Source of the DNA: Taibaiella helva
GTDB taxonomy: Bacteria > Bacteroidota > Bacteroidia > Chitinophagales > Chitinophagaceae
DNA length: 64,000 nucleotides
Assembly: GCF_003545695.1 (NCBI RefSeq)
Contig: NZ_QUZZ01000002.1
Coordinates: 124,001-188,000 of the forward strand
Direction: 5' to 3'
The notes below the pieces were generated by a model. The model worked only from the letters and a program-made list of their open reading frames with translations, was not told where the DNA came from and made no database searches. A program made the translations under genes and the position numbers. Each line of letters opens with the position of its first letter. The first letter of the stretch is position 1. Positions 25,115-34,028 of the stretch are shown piece after piece.

Positions 25115-25306
25115 TCAGATAACTTTCACTTCGATAGCGTTCAGTCCTTTGGGACCTTGCTTGATGGTAAAGGAAACAGAATCGCCTTCACGGATTTCGT
25201 CAATAAGTCCGGTAACGTGAACAAATACATCGGCGCTGCCGTCTGTGGGGGTGATGAAACCAAATCCTTTAGTTTCATTGAAGAATTTTACTTTTCCTTC
25301 TTGCAT
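25115..25306 (-). CDS. Cold-shock domain protein (CspA family)
   Basis: 63 residues, all in one cold-shock OB fold. RNP1 is KGFGFI and RNP2 is VFVHV, both complete, in [18 protein letters not shown] and [10 protein letters not shown]. It binds single-stranded RNA/DNA and acts as an RNA chaperone. Its closest relative in the window is the 40.8 kb cold-shock gene, which shares the [18 protein letters not shown] start. The upstream AT-rich leader may take part in temperature control, as for other csp genes, but no structure is obvious. Confidence 0.95.
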   Translation of the reverse strand: MQEGKVKFFNETKGFGFITPTDGSADVFVHVTGLIDEIREGDSVSFTIKQGPKGLNAIEVKVI

Positions 25307-25402
25307 TGTGTAATCAATAAAAATGAATAAAGTGCGAAGTTAATATAAAAAGCCGGGATTACTGATTTTTATCACGAGAAAAACATCAGGCGGGCAGGCG
25401 AC

Positions 25403-25624
25403 CTATCCGAAATGCTCCTGCAGCGCAATGCCGGCAGGCACCAGAGCCGCCGTAAACGACCGGGAGCTGAGCAGAAAACGGGTACGGTATTCGGCATATA
25501 GCGTCGCGATCTCATCAACCGCCCGGACAAACATATTATCATTGGCAACGAAGCAAAAGCTTTCCCAGTTCTTGAATCGCTTGCTTACGGCATACTCATG
25601 TTTGATTTGTTCGAGTGATTTCAT
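25403..25624 (-). CDS. Small hypothetical protein
   Basis: 73 residues with helical character (MKSLEQIKHEYAVSKRFKNWESFCF, then VDEIATLYAEYRTRF). No motif recognised. Short proteins with the IKHEYAxxxGFxxWxxF pattern are common in Bacteroidota, often in or near mobile or phage-derived regions, but nothing else phage-like is seen here. Real coding is supported by the ATG position and the amino-acid composition. Confidence 0.65.
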   Translation of the reverse strand: MKSLEQIKHEYAVSKRFKNWESFCFVANDNMFVRAVDEIATLYAEYRTRFLLSSRSFTAALVPAGIALQEHFG

Positions 25625-25771
25625 ACGCTTACGGGGTGTTTAGCGGGTAAATTAATTTTTGGTTACCGGTATGGCAAGTAACACAAAATTTCAATACACA
25701 GTTTTGCGTTGCGGAGATTTTAACATGTGGAGTGTACAATAAAGGGGTGGGAAAAATAACCACACCAAAAT

Positions 25772-25806
25772 ACAGGAAGAGCCGGACAATAGCCGGCTCT
25801 TCCTGT
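25772..25806 (-). terminator. Terminator of gyrA
   Basis: Perfect 14 bp stem ACAGGAAGAGCCGG/CCGGCTCTTCCTGT with a 7-base loop, followed on the minus strand by ATTTTGG. It lies 25 bases after the gyrA stop. Confidence 0.75.
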
Positions 25807-25830
25807 GTCGTTATTATCTTTGCGTATAGC

Positions 25831-28539
25831 TTATTCAGGCACTTCGTCGCTGTGTTCAGCTGCGGCGTCGGGCCTGGCAGCCGGGTTGCCGGCATCGTCG
25901 CCTCCGGCAGGCAGATTTCCCTGCTCTTCCTGCAACAGCTCATCTCCTTCCTGCTCCTGTATGCGGGCGATAGCGGCAATCTCATCACCCTGCTCCAGGT
26001 TGATCAATTTTACCCCTTGTGTGGCCCTTCCGGCTTCACGTATATGCTCCACCTTCATACGGATGGTAATACCCGATTTGCAGGTGATCATCAGGTCGTC
26101 TTTCTCCTCAACGGCGAGCAGGCCCACCAGGCTACCGGTCTTCTCGGTAACATTAATGGTCTTCACACCCTTACCGCCACGGTTGGTGATGCGGTAGGAG
26201 AGGGTATAAGGGATTTCGTTGCCGGCTTCGTCACGGATCATAATAGCTTTGGACAGTTCCTCTTCCGGCGCATTGGCTTCGAGCCGCTCCAGGAAAGGCG
26301 TACGCTTGCCCAGGCCATTCTGGGATACCACGAGGATCTGTTTCTGTATACCGTCCTTGGGCAGGCAGATCATGCCGATCACTTCATCCTGTTCATTGTC
26401 GAGCTCGATACCATACACACCTATAGCGCCACGGCCTGTTTCCCTTACTTTCTCTTCGGGGAAGCTGATCGCGCGGCCCGATTTTACGGCCATCATGATA
26501 TAGCTCTTGCCATCGGTAAGCGATACATCCAGCAGCTGGTCGCCTTCCTGGATGGTTATGGCGTTCACGCCGCTCTGGCGGGGACGGCTGAAGTCACGCA
26601 GCCTGGTCTTTTTAATAATACCCTGCTTGGTACAGAGTACAATGGAGTGGCCATCGACGAAGTCGTCATCGTCCAGGCGAGGCACGTCGATCACCGTGCG
26701 GATCTTATCGTCGGCAGGTATCTGGATCAGGTTCTGTATGGCACGTCCCTTGGCGTTCTTGTCGGTTTCGGGTATCTCGTATACCTTAAGCCAGAAGCAG
26801 CGTCCTTTCTCTGTAAAGAACAGCAGGGTATGGTGTGTGGAAGCGACGAACAGGTGTTCGATATAGTCCTCCTCACGCGTACGGCCACCCATGGCGCCGC
26901 GTCCGCCACGCTTCTGTGAGCGGTAATCGGCCGCCGAAGTACGTTTGATATAACCCAGGTGCGATACCGTGATCACCACATCTTCTTCTTCGATCAGGTC
27001 TTCGATGCGCATTTCATTAGCCAGGTACTGGATATCGGATTTGCGCGCATCACCGAATTTTTTCTTCACTTCCTCCAGCTCCCCTTTGATGATGTCCATG
27101 CGCATTTCTTCGCTGGCGAGGATGGCTTTCAGGTGATTGATGGTTTTCAGCAATTCTTCATATTCCGAGCGGATCTTATCGATCTCCAGGCCGGTAAGTG
27201 TGCGCAGACGCAGCTCCAGGATGGCCTTGGCTTGTATATCGCTCAGGTCGAAGGCGGCGATCAGCTCTTCGCGGGCATCGTCGGGTGTCTTGCTTTCGCG
27301 GATAATCCTGATGGCGCGGTCCAGGTCGTCCTGGGTACCGATCACCTTCATATAGCCTTCCAGAATATGCGCCCGTTTTTCTGCTTCCCTCAGCTCGTAC
27401 TGTGTACGGCGTACCACCACTTCATGGCGGAAGCTGACAAACTCGGAGATCAGATCTTTCAGGTTTAGCGTACGCGGCCGTCCCTTCACCAGGGCTACAT
27501 TGTTGATGCCGTAGGAGGTCTGCAGCTCGCTGTATTTGTACAGCTGGTTGATGATAACCTGGGCCACGGCGTCGCGGCGCAGCTCTACTACAATGCGGGT
27601 ACCGTCTTTGTTGGATTCGTTGGCGACATTGGTAATGCCGTCGATCACTTTGTTGTTCACTAATGCGCCGATCTTCTCCGTCAGCGCATCGCGGCTTACC
27701 TGGTAAGGCACTTCCGTGATCACGATCTGCTCTTTGCCGCTCTTCTGTGTCTCAACGTTCACTTTACCCCTCAGCACGACGCGGCCGCGGCCGGTCTGCA
27801 TACCGGCTTTTACACCGTCGATGCCATATATGGTACCGCCAGTGGGGAAGTCGGGGGCTTTGACATGCTTCATCAGCTCGTCTACGGTAATTTCATTATT
27901 GTCGATATAGGCAATGCAGCCATCGATCACCTCAGACAGGTTGTGCGGCAACATATTGGTAGCCATACCCACAGCGATACCGCTGGAGCCGTTCACCAGC
28001 AGCTGCGGTATGCGGGTAGGCAGCACCGTCGGTTCCTGCAGGGAATCGTCGAAGTTGAGCTGGAAATCTACCGTTTCCTTGTCGATATCGTCCAGCATGC
28101 TCTCGGCATAACGCTGCAGACGGGCCTCGGTATAACGCATGGCTGCCGGCCCGTCGCCGTCCTGTGAGCCGAAGTTTCCCTGTCCGTCGACCATCATATA
28201 GCGCATGCTCCAGGGCTGGGCCATACGTACCATGGCATCGTACACCGAAGCATCTCCATGCGGGTGATACTTACCCAACACCTCACCCACCACACGCGCG
28301 GATTTCTTGTAGGGTTTGTTGAATTGCATACCCAGCTCGTTCATGGCAAAAAGCACACGGCGGTGCACGGGCTTAAGGCCGTCGCGCACATCGGGGAGGG
28401 CACGGCCTACGATCACCGACATAGAATAATCTATGTAGGCAGTCTTCATCTGTTCTTCAATATTAACGGAAACCAGCCTGCTCGGGCTATTGTTTTCTCC
28501 ACCTTCCTGAGGTGGGATATTGTTTGTGTTTTCGTCCAT
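25831..28539 (-). CDS. gyrA: DNA gyrase subunit A
   Basis: 902 residues. The breakage-reunion domain has the catalytic Tyr136 in [10 protein letters not shown], and the GyrA-box region ([11 protein letters not shown]) and C-terminal pinwheel repeats follow, ending in an acidic tail. With GyrB it introduces negative supercoils using ATP. At the quinolone-determining region the sequence is [17 protein letters not shown]: the position equivalent to E. coli Ser83 is Ala97, while the Asp87 equivalent (D101) is kept. The GCT codon at 28249-28251 is clear. Single gene with its own terminator and a matching -7 promoter box. Confidence 0.97.
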   Translation of the reverse strand: MDENTNNIPPQEGGENNSPSRLVSVNIEEQMKTAYIDYSMSVIVGRALPDVRDGLKPVHRRVLFAMNELGMQFNKPYKKSARVVGEVLGKYHPHGDASVYDAMVRMAQPWSMRYMMVDGQGNFGSQDGDGPAAMRYTEARLQRYAESMLDDIDKETVDFQLNFDDSLQEPTVLPTRIPQLLVNGSSGIAVGMATNMLPHNLSEVIDGCIAYIDNNEITVDELMKHVKAPDFPTGGTIYGIDGVKAGMQTGRGRVVLRGKVNVETQKSGKEQIVITEVPYQVSRDALTEKIGALVNNKVIDGITNVANESNKDGTRIVVELRRDAVAQVIINQLYKYSELQTSYGINNVALVKGRPRTLNLKDLISEFVSFRHEVVVRRTQYELREAEKRAHILEGYMKVIGTQDDLDRAIRIIRESKTPDDAREELIAAFDLSDIQAKAILELRLRTLTGLEIDKIRSEYEELLKTINHLKAILASEEMRMDIIKGELEEVKKKFGDARKSDIQYLANEMRIEDLIEEEDVVITVSHLGYIKRTSAADYRSQKRGGRGAMGGRTREEDYIEHLFVASTHHTLLFFTEKGRCFWLKVYEIPETDKNAKGRAIQNLIQIPADDKIRTVIDVPRLDDDDFVDGHSIVLCTKQGIIKKTRLRDFSRPRQSGVNAITIQEGDQLLDVSLTDGKSYIMMAVKSGRAISFPEEKVRETGRGAIGVYGIELDNEQDEVIGMICLPKDGIQKQILVVSQNGLGKRTPFLERLEANAPEEELSKAIMIRDEAGNEIPYTLSYRITNRGGKGVKTINVTEKTGSLVGLLAVEEKDDLMITCKSGITIRMKVEHIREAGRATQGVKLINLEQGDEIAAIARIQEQEGDELLQEEQGNLPAGGDDAGNPAARPDAAAEHSDEVPE

Positions 28540-28562
28540 TTTGACTGTTTAGAAAGGGAACG

Positions 28563-28570
28563 CAAATGTA
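28563..28570 (-). promoter_or_regulatory. -7 promoter element of gyrA
   Basis: TACATTTG on the minus strand matches TAnnTTTG and lies 23 bases before the start codon. Confidence 0.45.
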
Positions 28571-29186
28571 CGAAATATAAGCCTAAAAACCGGCTGTAAA
28601 GCCTGTGTCCCCTAAGGAAAAAGGAAAATGTGGATAACTTTTCAGGTTGGATTTATGGCTTTTTAAATTTTTGATTTTCAATTCACTGAAGATATAAATA
28701 TTACTTTCCGAAATGAGTGTCCCCGGTGGGGTTTTCACCCGGAAGAATGCCTGGACCTCATAGCCCTGGTACAATGGTAAGGAAAAGGGGTACCATTGCC
28801 CGCATGAATGCTTTTGCCCGGCGCAAGGTCTTTTGTAGCCCATAGCTTCATCGATTGGTGGGTGTGGGGGCGATGTCCTGAACGGCCGGTTGCCCGTATC
28901 CCGGATCTCCTGTGTCAGCATGTCACTATATAGTTCCGGATAGAATACATTAAAATGTCGAAAGTATTCCTGTTAGCTGTCAGTGACTGCTGCACGGTAA
29001 CGTCGCCTGTCTTTCCTGAAACTACAGAAGAGCAGCAATGTGGCAACAAGCCAACGTGGGTTTTGATTATCAGGGAAGACTGGTTGATTGAATAAAGTTA
29101 AAAAAGAAGTCCGTGACTGCGACTTAACCATTGCTAAACGTTCCCTCGTTTTTATTGTCGTACCTTGCATTAAAATTCAGAAACCT
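28571..29186. other. Long intergenic region upstream of gyrA with a perfect DnaA box
   Basis: No convincing gene. A perfect DnaA box (TGTGGATAA, 28629-28637) stands next to an AT-rich segment (about 28655-28715). A minus-strand frame of 112 codons at 28583-28921 has no recognisable domain and biased composition; it is left out. The last ~100 bases are the leader of the glutathione peroxidase gene. Confidence 0.5.
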
Positions 29187-29729
29187 ATGCGACTGCTTTC
29201 CCTGTTGGTCTCCCTTTTTTTCCTCAGTCCTAAAACCCAGGCGGGTGATGTGCCCCAATCCATTTATGATTTTAAGGTGAAGGGCCTTGAAGGCGGTACC
29301 ATTGATTTTGCCCAGTTTAAAGGGAAGAAGATCCTGATTGTCAATACCGCTTCCAAGTGTGGTTTCACACCGCAATATGCCGAGCTGGAAAAGCTGTATG
29401 AGCAGTATAAGGACAAGCTGGTGATCGTGGGTTTCCCGGCCAACAACTTCCTGTTCCAGGAACCCAAAGGCAATAAAGAGATTGCCGAATTCTGCCAGAA
29501 AAATTACGGCGTTTCTTTTCCCATGGCTGCCAAGATTTCCGTAAAAGGCAAGGACATGGCGCCCATTTATCAATGGCTCACCAATAAGGATTACAATCAT
29601 TACGACAATACTTCGGTGGGCTGGAACTTCCAGAAATACCTGATCGATGAGCAAGGTAATCTTGTTGCCATGTTCCCTCCCAAAGTAAAGCCGCTGAGCG
29701 ATGAGATCGTGAACGCGATCAAAAAATAA
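29187..29729 (+). CDS. Secreted/periplasmic glutathione peroxidase-family thiol peroxidase
   Basis: 180 residues from the ATG at 29187, which opens a signal peptide (MRLLSLLVSLFFLSPKTQAGD). The peroxidatic Cys58 is in NTASKCGFTPQY, followed by the family motifs GFPANNFLFQEP and the Trp of VGWNFQKYLID. It reduces hydroperoxides; bacterial members with this layout usually use thioredoxin rather than glutathione. The signal peptide suggests action outside the cytosol. The longer frame starts at TTG and is unlikely. Confidence 0.9.
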   Translation: MRLLSLLVSLFFLSPKTQAGDVPQSIYDFKVKGLEGGTIDFAQFKGKKILIVNTASKCGFTPQYAELEKLYEQYKDKLVIVGFPANNFLFQEPKGNKEIAEFCQKNYGVSFPMAAKISVKGKDMAPIYQWLTNKDYNHYDNTSVGWNFQKYLIDEQGNLVAMFPPKVKPLSDEIVNAIKK

Positions 29730-29748
29730 AGGAATGCTCCGGGACGGA

Positions 29749-29791
29749 AGACAAAGGGCTGTACGAAGATCTTTCGTACAGCCCTTTGTCT
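29749..29791. terminator. Bidirectional terminator, 19 bp stem
   Basis: Arms 29749-29767 and 29773-29791 are perfect complements (AGACAAAGGGCTGTACGAA) around GATCT, between the convergent peroxidase and surE genes. Confidence 0.75.
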
Positions 29792-29813
29792 ATGTCTATT
29801 GCGCGGGACAGGT

Positions 29814-30641
29814 CTATTCTTCTCCTGTCTCCGGCATACCGGAGCTTTGGAATTGTGCGAAGTCAGGGTATTTTGTTTCCATCCATTGCTTGATCCTGTT
29901 GTCAGTAAAATCGATCCGCACCGGGACAATGGAAGCGTAGCCATTGTTGAGCGCCTCGATATCGGTATCGGCGCCGCGGTCGCGGTTGATGAACTTACCG
30001 GTCATCCAGTAGTAGTCGCGGCCGCGCGGGTCTTTCCGCTTATCGAAGTTTTCGGCCCATTTGGCGTCGGCCTGGCGGCATACGCGGATACCTTTGAACC
30101 CGGTTTGCTTTACCTTGGGTATGTTCACATTCAGCAGGAAATGTTCGGGCATCGGTTCGGCCAGCATCCGCTGTGCTACCTCGCGCGCCACCATTTTGGC
30201 AATGCTGAAATCGGCGTCGAAGTTGAAGTCCAGCAGGGAGAAGCCTGCTGAAGGGATACCTTCCACAGCCGCTTCCATGGCGGCGCTCATGGTGCCGGAG
30301 TAGATCACGTTGATCGAGGCGTTGGAGCCGTGGTTGATACCGCTGAGGCAAATGTCGGGGCGGTGATGGAGGATCACATCGTGAGCCAGCTTGACGCAAT
30401 CCACGGGCGTGCCGCTGCTTTGATAGGCTTTAATGCCCAGGTCCTGGAATACATTGACTTCATCCAGCCGCAGGGGCTTTCCTATCGTGATCGCATGCCC
30501 CATGCCGGATTGCGGGCTGTCGGGGGCAACTACGATCACCTCGCCCAGGTCGTGCACGGCTTCGATAAGGCTGCGGATGCCCGGAGCAGTAATGCCGTCA
30601 TCATTGGTAATGAGGATTACCGGTCGTGTATGTAGGTCCAT
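29814..30641 (-). CDS. surE: 5'/3'-nucleotidase SurE
   Basis: 275 residues. The metal site is NDDGITAPGI with D14 and D15, followed by VVAPDSPQSGMGHAIT and the SGINHGSNAS loop that completes the active site. SurE dephosphorylates nucleoside 5'- and 3'-monophosphates and is linked to stationary-phase survival. Its length is slightly above the usual ~250 because of a C-terminal extension (FAQFQSSGMPETGEE). The ABC-2 permease gene upstream ends 23 bases before this start and could be co-transcribed. Confidence 0.95.
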   Translation of the reverse strand: MDLHTRPVILITNDDGITAPGIRSLIEAVHDLGEVIVVAPDSPQSGMGHAITIGKPLRLDEVNVFQDLGIKAYQSSGTPVDCVKLAHDVILHHRPDICLSGINHGSNASINVIYSGTMSAAMEAAVEGIPSAGFSLLDFNFDADFSIAKMVAREVAQRMLAEPMPEHFLLNVNIPKVKQTGFKGIRVCRQADAKWAENFDKRKDPRGRDYYWMTGKFINRDRGADTDIEALNNGYASIVPVRIDFTDNRIKQWMETKYPDFAQFQSSGMPETGEE

Positions 30642-30664
30642 AGTTGTTTGTTCAGATAAATACG

Positions 30665-31459
30665 TTACCAGTCCGTTTTTGCCATCTTCCTGCGCCCCAA
30701 CAAGTAGTAAAGGACGATCCAGCCCATCGTTACACAGAGATAAGCCCAGTCGTCAGGTACCGAGCCGGCGGGGAGGGTAGCCCTCAGCATCCGTGAGGGA
30801 TTGGCCGGAAGCAATTCGTCGCTGCACTGTAACGGGAGGAAGAAATCGCCGGGTGGAAATTTATATTCGAAAAGAATGATCGCGTTAAGAATCGTTTCTA
30901 CAATAAGGCTGTAGCACATCAGGATGCCGATGCTGAGGCCGCTGCGTTTCAGGAAGAAGGAAAGGGTCAGCGCAAAGCCGAAATAGTTGAGACAAAGAAA
31001 AAAGAGATAGACCAGCTTTTCGCCACCATCGAACAACGTACTCAATGAAAGGCCGCCGATAAGGCCCGAAACCAGGCCGAGCAGGAAGGTAAACAGCGTC
31101 GTTGCCAGGCTGAGGACAATAATCAGCAGCCATTTGGCATGGTAAAACTGTTGCCGTGTCCAGCCATCGATAATGTTCTGACGGTTGGTGCGGTACTGAA
31201 ACTCGTTAGTATTGACAATGACGACCAGGATGGTAAGGATGATTACGAAATAGCTGGCAAAAAAGCAGAGATCATTCCATACGCCGGAGAAGCTGGATGC
31301 CTTTCCGAAAAGGGTAATGCCACCGGCGCCAATCTTCAGCCAGTCGAAGGCAATAGCAACATAGAATAGTGAAAGCAATACGGAAAAAAGTAAAACCAAT
31401 ACGCGGAAGGTAGCATATCTCCGCTGCTTCATCCACTCTATACTCAGGAGCTGTATCAT
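30665..31459 (-). CDS. ABC-2 type transporter permease
   Basis: 264 residues from the ATG at 31459, chosen because the permease pattern starts there (MIQLLSIEWMKQRRYATFRVL). Six hydrophobic segments are visible, with the typical cytosolic NTNEFQYRTNRQNIIDGWTRQQFY after the second helix, a hallmark of Bacteroidota ABC-2 permeases. The ATPase partner is not adjacent on either side, so it must lie elsewhere. The region before it is divergent from the DUF922 gene. Confidence 0.82.
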   Translation of the reverse strand: MIQLLSIEWMKQRRYATFRVLVLLFSVLLSLFYVAIAFDWLKIGAGGITLFGKASSFSGVWNDLCFFASYFVIILTILVVIVNTNEFQYRTNRQNIIDGWTRQQFYHAKWLLIIVLSLATTLFTFLLGLVSGLIGGLSLSTLFDGGEKLVYLFFLCLNYFGFALTLSFFLKRSGLSIGILMCYSLIVETILNAIILFEYKFPPGDFFLPLQCSDELLPANPSRMLRATLPAGSVPDDWAYLCVTMGWIVLYYLLGRRKMAKTDW

Positions 31460-31549
31460 AGGTAAGGCTGGTGGCTGCTTAACGAAGCCGGGATTCAAAG
31501 ATAAGCTTTGAAGATGTTGGAATCGTTATTTTTACCGGAAATTATTGTC

Positions 31550-32170
31550 ATGCTTCGCTTCGGCAAATACTGTAAGTATGCTTATCTGACCGCGATATGC
31601 TGTATTGCCGGGCAGCTGCTTTGCTGCCCGGCTGTCGCGCAAAAGCCGGCAGCGGTACAGGTGAGCGTCGGGATAGCAAAAACAACAGACCTGGACAACC
31701 TGATCCTGTACCATACCGACCGACCGCTGCGGATCGGCGACTTCAAAGGGCGGCCGGATAAGGCTTCACCGGGGGTAGGCGCTACATACAGTGGCATCAT
31801 GATGACAATGGAGGGTAGGGAAGAGCGGGGCGTGCTGAAAATCACCGTTACGCTTGCTATCTATTTCGACCGTACGAAGTCGTGGATGAAAAAAGAAGGC
31901 CGCAACGACCTGGTGCTCGCGCATGAGCAGCTGCATTTTGACCTGACAGCGATCAAAGCCTGTGCGCTTGCGGAGGCTATTGCGAAAGAACAATATACCG
32001 CGGGCAATGTTAAGGAGCGCCTGCGGGCGCTGCAGCAGGAACACACGAAAGAGCTGGGCGAATGGCAGCAGGCTTACGACAGCGAAACCCGCCATGGTGT
32101 TTTGCGTGAGCAGCAGGAGCAATGGGCGCAGCGCGTAACCCGGGGGCTGGCGGCAGAGGCCTGCTGGTAG
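31550..32170 (+). CDS. DUF922-like secreted protein with HExxH motif
   Basis: 206 residues from the ATG at 31550, which begins a signal peptide (MLRFGKYCKYAYLTAICCIAG...AQ). The conserved part runs from LTWDDF-like strands (LRIGDFKGRP) to LAHEQLHFDLTAIKA, containing H125-E126-x-x-H129 as in zinc metalloproteases; this matches the DUF922 pattern. A Gln/Glu-rich helix follows. Protease activity has not been shown for the family to my knowledge. It is probably periplasmic. Confidence 0.75.
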   Translation: MLRFGKYCKYAYLTAICCIAGQLLCCPAVAQKPAAVQVSVGIAKTTDLDNLILYHTDRPLRIGDFKGRPDKASPGVGATYSGIMMTMEGREERGVLKITVTLAIYFDRTKSWMKKEGRNDLVLAHEQLHFDLTAIKACALAEAIAKEQYTAGNVKERLRALQQEHTKELGEWQQAYDSETRHGVLREQQEQWAQRVTRGLAAEACW

Positions 32171-32212
32171 GCTGTCTTCCTTATTTGGCATTTCTACCTA
32201 ACTTTGCGCCCG

Positions 32213-32869
32213 ATGCAGACAAAACTTCAGCTCCCGGATGTTCAGGCTTATAAGGGATTGCGCGGCCCCTCCCGCGTCATTTCCTATATTTTCCACCCGG
32301 TATTCATGCCGACCATTATGGCGATCCTGGTCAGCTATCTTAACCGCGCCGCATTCGCGGCCCTGGATATGCCGCATCGCCTGCAATTGCTGGGCAATAT
32401 CGCGCTCAATACTATTTTATTTCCTATCCTTACCACTTTGCTGCTGAAAGCTCTGGGTTTTATCGATAGCATACAGATGCACAAGAGCAAAGACAGGATC
32501 ATACCGCTCATTGCGACGATGATCTTCTATTTCTGGGCCTACCTGATCATGAAGAACGTGCAGGCGCCGCTATCTCTGCGTGTATTAATGCTGGGCGCTT
32601 TCTGGGGGGTGATCGCGGTATTTATTATCAATATATTCGTCAAGATCAGCATGCACACCGCTGCTGCCGGAGGCGTGCTGGGCATAGTGCTGGTGGTGAT
32701 GATGATCAGCCATATCAACCTCTTCCTGCCATTGCTGCTGGCGCTGCTTATCGGCGGCATCATCGGCACGGCACGTATGGTATTACAGGCGCACAAGCCC
32801 TCAGAAGTGTGGCTGGGTTATCTTGTCGGTGTGCTGGTACAAGTGGCGGCATATTGGTACCTGAAATAG
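32213..32869 (+). CDS. Membrane protein, PAP2-related
   Basis: 218 residues from the ATG at 32213. Six hydrophobic segments. The sequence resembles the Bacteroidota PA-phosphatase-related membrane proteins: SRVISYIFHPVFMPTIMAIL at the start, KISMHTAAAGG in the middle and AHKPSEVWLGYLVG at the end. The classical PAP2 phosphatase residues (KxxxxxxRP, SRxxxxxHxxxD) are not clearly kept, so catalysis is uncertain and a lipid-handling role is only a guess. The gene starts 42 bases after the DUF922 gene and may be in its operon. Confidence 0.75.
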   Translation: MQTKLQLPDVQAYKGLRGPSRVISYIFHPVFMPTIMAILVSYLNRAAFAALDMPHRLQLLGNIALNTILFPILTTLLLKALGFIDSIQMHKSKDRIIPLIATMIFYFWAYLIMKNVQAPLSLRVLMLGAFWGVIAVFIINIFVKISMHTAAAGGVLGIVLVVMMISHINLFLPLLLALLIGGIIGTARMVLQAHKPSEVWLGYLVGVLVQVAAYWYLK

Positions 32870-32876
32870 CGAGGTG

Positions 32877-32885
32877 TTATCCACA
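32877..32885 (+). promoter_or_regulatory. Perfect DnaA box (TTATCCACA)
   Basis: Exact match to the DnaA consensus, in the 67-base gap between convergent genes. Together with the one at 28629-28637 these are the only perfect copies I found in intergenic sequence. A single box is no origin. Confidence 0.5.
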
Positions 32886-32905
32886 TTACCTTGATCATAT
32901 ACCTT

Positions 32906-32928
32906 CAGCATACAAGTCTTGTATGCTG
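32906..32928. terminator. Short hairpin between convergent genes
   Basis: 11 bp arms CAGCATACAAG/CTTGTATGCTG separated by one base. It has no U-run, so termination is only likely from its position between the PAP2-related gene and serC. Confidence 0.5.
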
Positions 32929-32936
32929 GGCAGTGC

Positions 32937-33995
32937 TTATCCTTTCTCAAAAGCGTGCAGGGCATCTACCAGCTGCTGTACCGCTTCTATGCCGATCGCA
33001 TTATACAAAGAAGCCCTGAATCCGCCTACGCTGCGATGGCCTTTAATGCCGGTGATATTACGCTCCCTTGCGAAATCGAGGAAGGCTTGCGTATGGCTGT
33101 CGTCATGCGCCCGGAAGCAGACATTCATCAGGCTGCGGTCTTCCTTGCGGGCAACGCCGTAAAACAGCTTGCTGTTGTCGATCGCCGTATACAGGAGGTC
33201 GGCCTTTTCCTGGTTGCGACGATCCATCGCTTCGATGCCGATGCTATGGATCCAGCGGAGGGTAAGCAAGCTGCAATAGATGGCGAATACCGGTGGCGTA
33301 TTGAGCACCGAATTGTTGTCCGCTTCCGCTTTATAGGAGAGAATGCCCGGCAATGTTCTCTTTTGCTTTTCCAGCATGGATTTCCGCACTACCACCAGGG
33401 TGACGCCTGCGGGGCCGATATTCTTCTGCGCTACGGCATAGATAAGGCTGAAGCGGCTGTAATCCAGCTTGCGGCTGAAGAGCTCCGAGCTCATATCGGC
33501 GACCAGCGGCACATCTGTTTCCGGGAAGCGGAAGAACTGGGTGCCGTAGATCGTATTGTTGGAAGTGAGATGCACATACTGCAGATGCTCCGGTATCGTC
33601 CCCCAATCGGGGATATACCTGTACTGGTCTTCTTTGGAAGAGCCCAGCACTTCGGCATGGCCATACAATACAGCATTGTGCAGCGCTTCCTCGGCCCAAT
33701 GACCACTTTCAATATAGCCCGCTGTTTCGTCTGCACCCAGGAAATTCATAGGCAGCATGCTGAACTGCAGCCGGCCGCCGCCCTGCAGCCACAGCACCGC
33801 ATAATCGTCGCCCAGGCCCAGCAGGGTTTTGACCAGGCTATTGGCTTCTTCCAGTATGGCTTCAAAGGCCTTGCCCCGGTGAGGAATCTCCAGTATAGAC
33901 AGTCCGCTGCTATTATAGTCGCGTATCGCTTCCGAAGCTTGTTCCAGAACGGTACGGGGCAGGGTAGCAGGGCCCGCATCAAAATTGATCAGCAT
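32937..33995 (-). CDS. serC: Phosphoserine aminotransferase
   Basis: 352 residues. The N-terminus (INFDAGPATLP, LSILEIPHRGKAF) and the PLP lysine K191 in AVAQKNIGPAGVTLV match SerC. Substrate-binding residues occur in GGGRLQF and the C-terminal GHRSVGGFRASLYNAI. It converts 3-phosphohydroxypyruvate and glutamate to phosphoserine, the second step of serine synthesis, and can also serve pyridoxal synthesis. SerA and SerB are not in the window. A -7 promoter box overlaps the stop of the upstream radA gene. Confidence 0.96.
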   Translation of the reverse strand: MLINFDAGPATLPRTVLEQASEAIRDYNSSGLSILEIPHRGKAFEAILEEANSLVKTLLGLGDDYAVLWLQGGGRLQFSMLPMNFLGADETAGYIESGHWAEEALHNAVLYGHAEVLGSSKEDQYRYIPDWGTIPEHLQYVHLTSNNTIYGTQFFRFPETDVPLVADMSSELFSRKLDYSRFSLIYAVAQKNIGPAGVTLVVVRKSMLEKQKRTLPGILSYKAEADNNSVLNTPPVFAIYCSLLTLRWIHSIGIEAMDRRNQEKADLLYTAIDNSKLFYGVARKEDRSLMNVCFRAHDDSHTQAFLDFARERNITGIKGHRSVGGFRASLYNAIGIEAVQQLVDALHAFEKG

Positions 33996-34020
33996 ATCGT
34001 TAAAGAGGTAAAAGAAGGAG

Positions 34021-34028
34021 CAAAGCTA
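34021..34028 (-). promoter_or_regulatory. -7 promoter element of serC, overlapping the radA stop
   Basis: TAGCTTTG on the minus strand matches TAnnTTTG; its TAG is the stop codon of radA, 26 bases before the serC start. Confidence 0.4.

Noticed and set aside
25732-26919. 395-codon frame antisense to the gyrA end
   Set aside because: Overlaps clear gyrA coding sequence and its terminator; no domain.
28583-28921. 112-codon minus-strand frame upstream of gyrA
   Set aside because: Pro/Cys-rich composition, no start context, overlaps the DnaA box and AT-rich DNA. It could be a decayed repeat but not a supported gene.
32877-32885. Replication origin
   Set aside because: Only single DnaA boxes, no dnaA gene and no cluster of iterons were found.
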